From positions 1-6,460 of the forward strand of contig CAILMK010000223.1 of NCBI GenBank assembly GCA_903835275.1: a stretch of DNA of 6,460 nt, in the 5' to 3' direction. Numbering within the stretch: the stretch's first letter is position 1; each line of letters begins with the position of its first letter. The notes beneath the pieces are model-generated. The model saw only the letters and a list, made by a program, of their open reading frames with translations. It did not search any database and was not told the origin of the DNA. Of the stretch, positions 6,426 through 6,460 are shown in pieces. The position numbers and the translations under genes were made by a program. The DNA is from an uncultured bacterium (GTDB lineage: Bacteria; Bacteroidota; Bacteroidia; CAILMK01).

Positions 6426-6456
6426 GGGGAAAGTCCCCTTTAGGGGATTTAGGGGT
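6426..6456. repeat. G/C-run palindrome reaching the right edge
   Basis: GGGG (6426-6429), CCCC (6435-6438), GGGG (6443-6446) and GGGG (6452-6455) are spaced so that the single CCCC can pair with any of the three G runs. The pairing TCCCC/GGGGA across the TTTA loop (6434-6447) is the tightest hairpin. TTTAGGGG is repeated twice in a row (6439-6446 and 6448-6455). The element probably continues beyond the window. It may be a terminator region or the start of a dispersed intergenic repeat. No T run is seen inside the window. Confidence 0.45.
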
Positions 6457-6460
6457 CATA

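Overview
The window looks like chromosomal DNA of a member of the Bacteroidota, probably an environmental one close to the Sphingobacteriia or Chitinophagia. Four things point there: an AT-rich base composition; a secreted protein with a type IX secretion (T9SS) C-terminal sorting domain; upstream boxes matching the Bacteroidota -7 promoter element TAnnTTTG; and start codons that mostly lack a Shine-Dalgarno sequence. The assignment is by inference, since no rRNA or marker gene is present.

Layout. Positions 1-135 hold the first 45 codons of a secreted protein on the minus strand, which runs off the left edge. Positions 136-212 hold its promoter and a strong palindrome. Positions 213-2567 (minus) encode a 784-residue exported modular protein: signal peptide, beta-helix-like region, extracellular beta-sandwich module, two PKD-like domains and a T9SS sorting tail. 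The partial gene next to it carries the same module start (16 of 19 residues identical), so the two are tandem paralogs in part. Positions 2568-2656 are a divergent promoter region.

The rest lies on the plus strand. An ABC ATPase (2657-3583) and an ABC-2 type permease (3576-4889) overlap by 8 bases and form a NatA/NatB-like exporter. A two-domain GNAT acetyltransferase (4909-5709) follows 19 bases later, probably on the same transcript. After a 63-base gap with a hairpin comes an NADPH-dependent FMN reductase-family flavoprotein (5773-6342). The last 118 bases are non-coding, with short AT-rich repeats and a G/C-run palindrome that reaches the right edge.

How the genes work together. The ATPase and permease clearly make one membrane transporter whose substrate cannot be told from sequence. 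Nothing seen ties the acetyltransferase or the flavoprotein to that transporter beyond orientation and closeness. The two minus-strand genes are a separate cell-surface or secreted group. I found no mobile element, CRISPR array, RNA gene or defence system, and I do not see a convincing new multi-gene system. The most interesting points are the shared module in the neighbouring secreted genes, the single strong Shine-Dalgarno at the ABC overlap, the possible near-leaderless start of the flavoprotein gene, and the edge palindrome.
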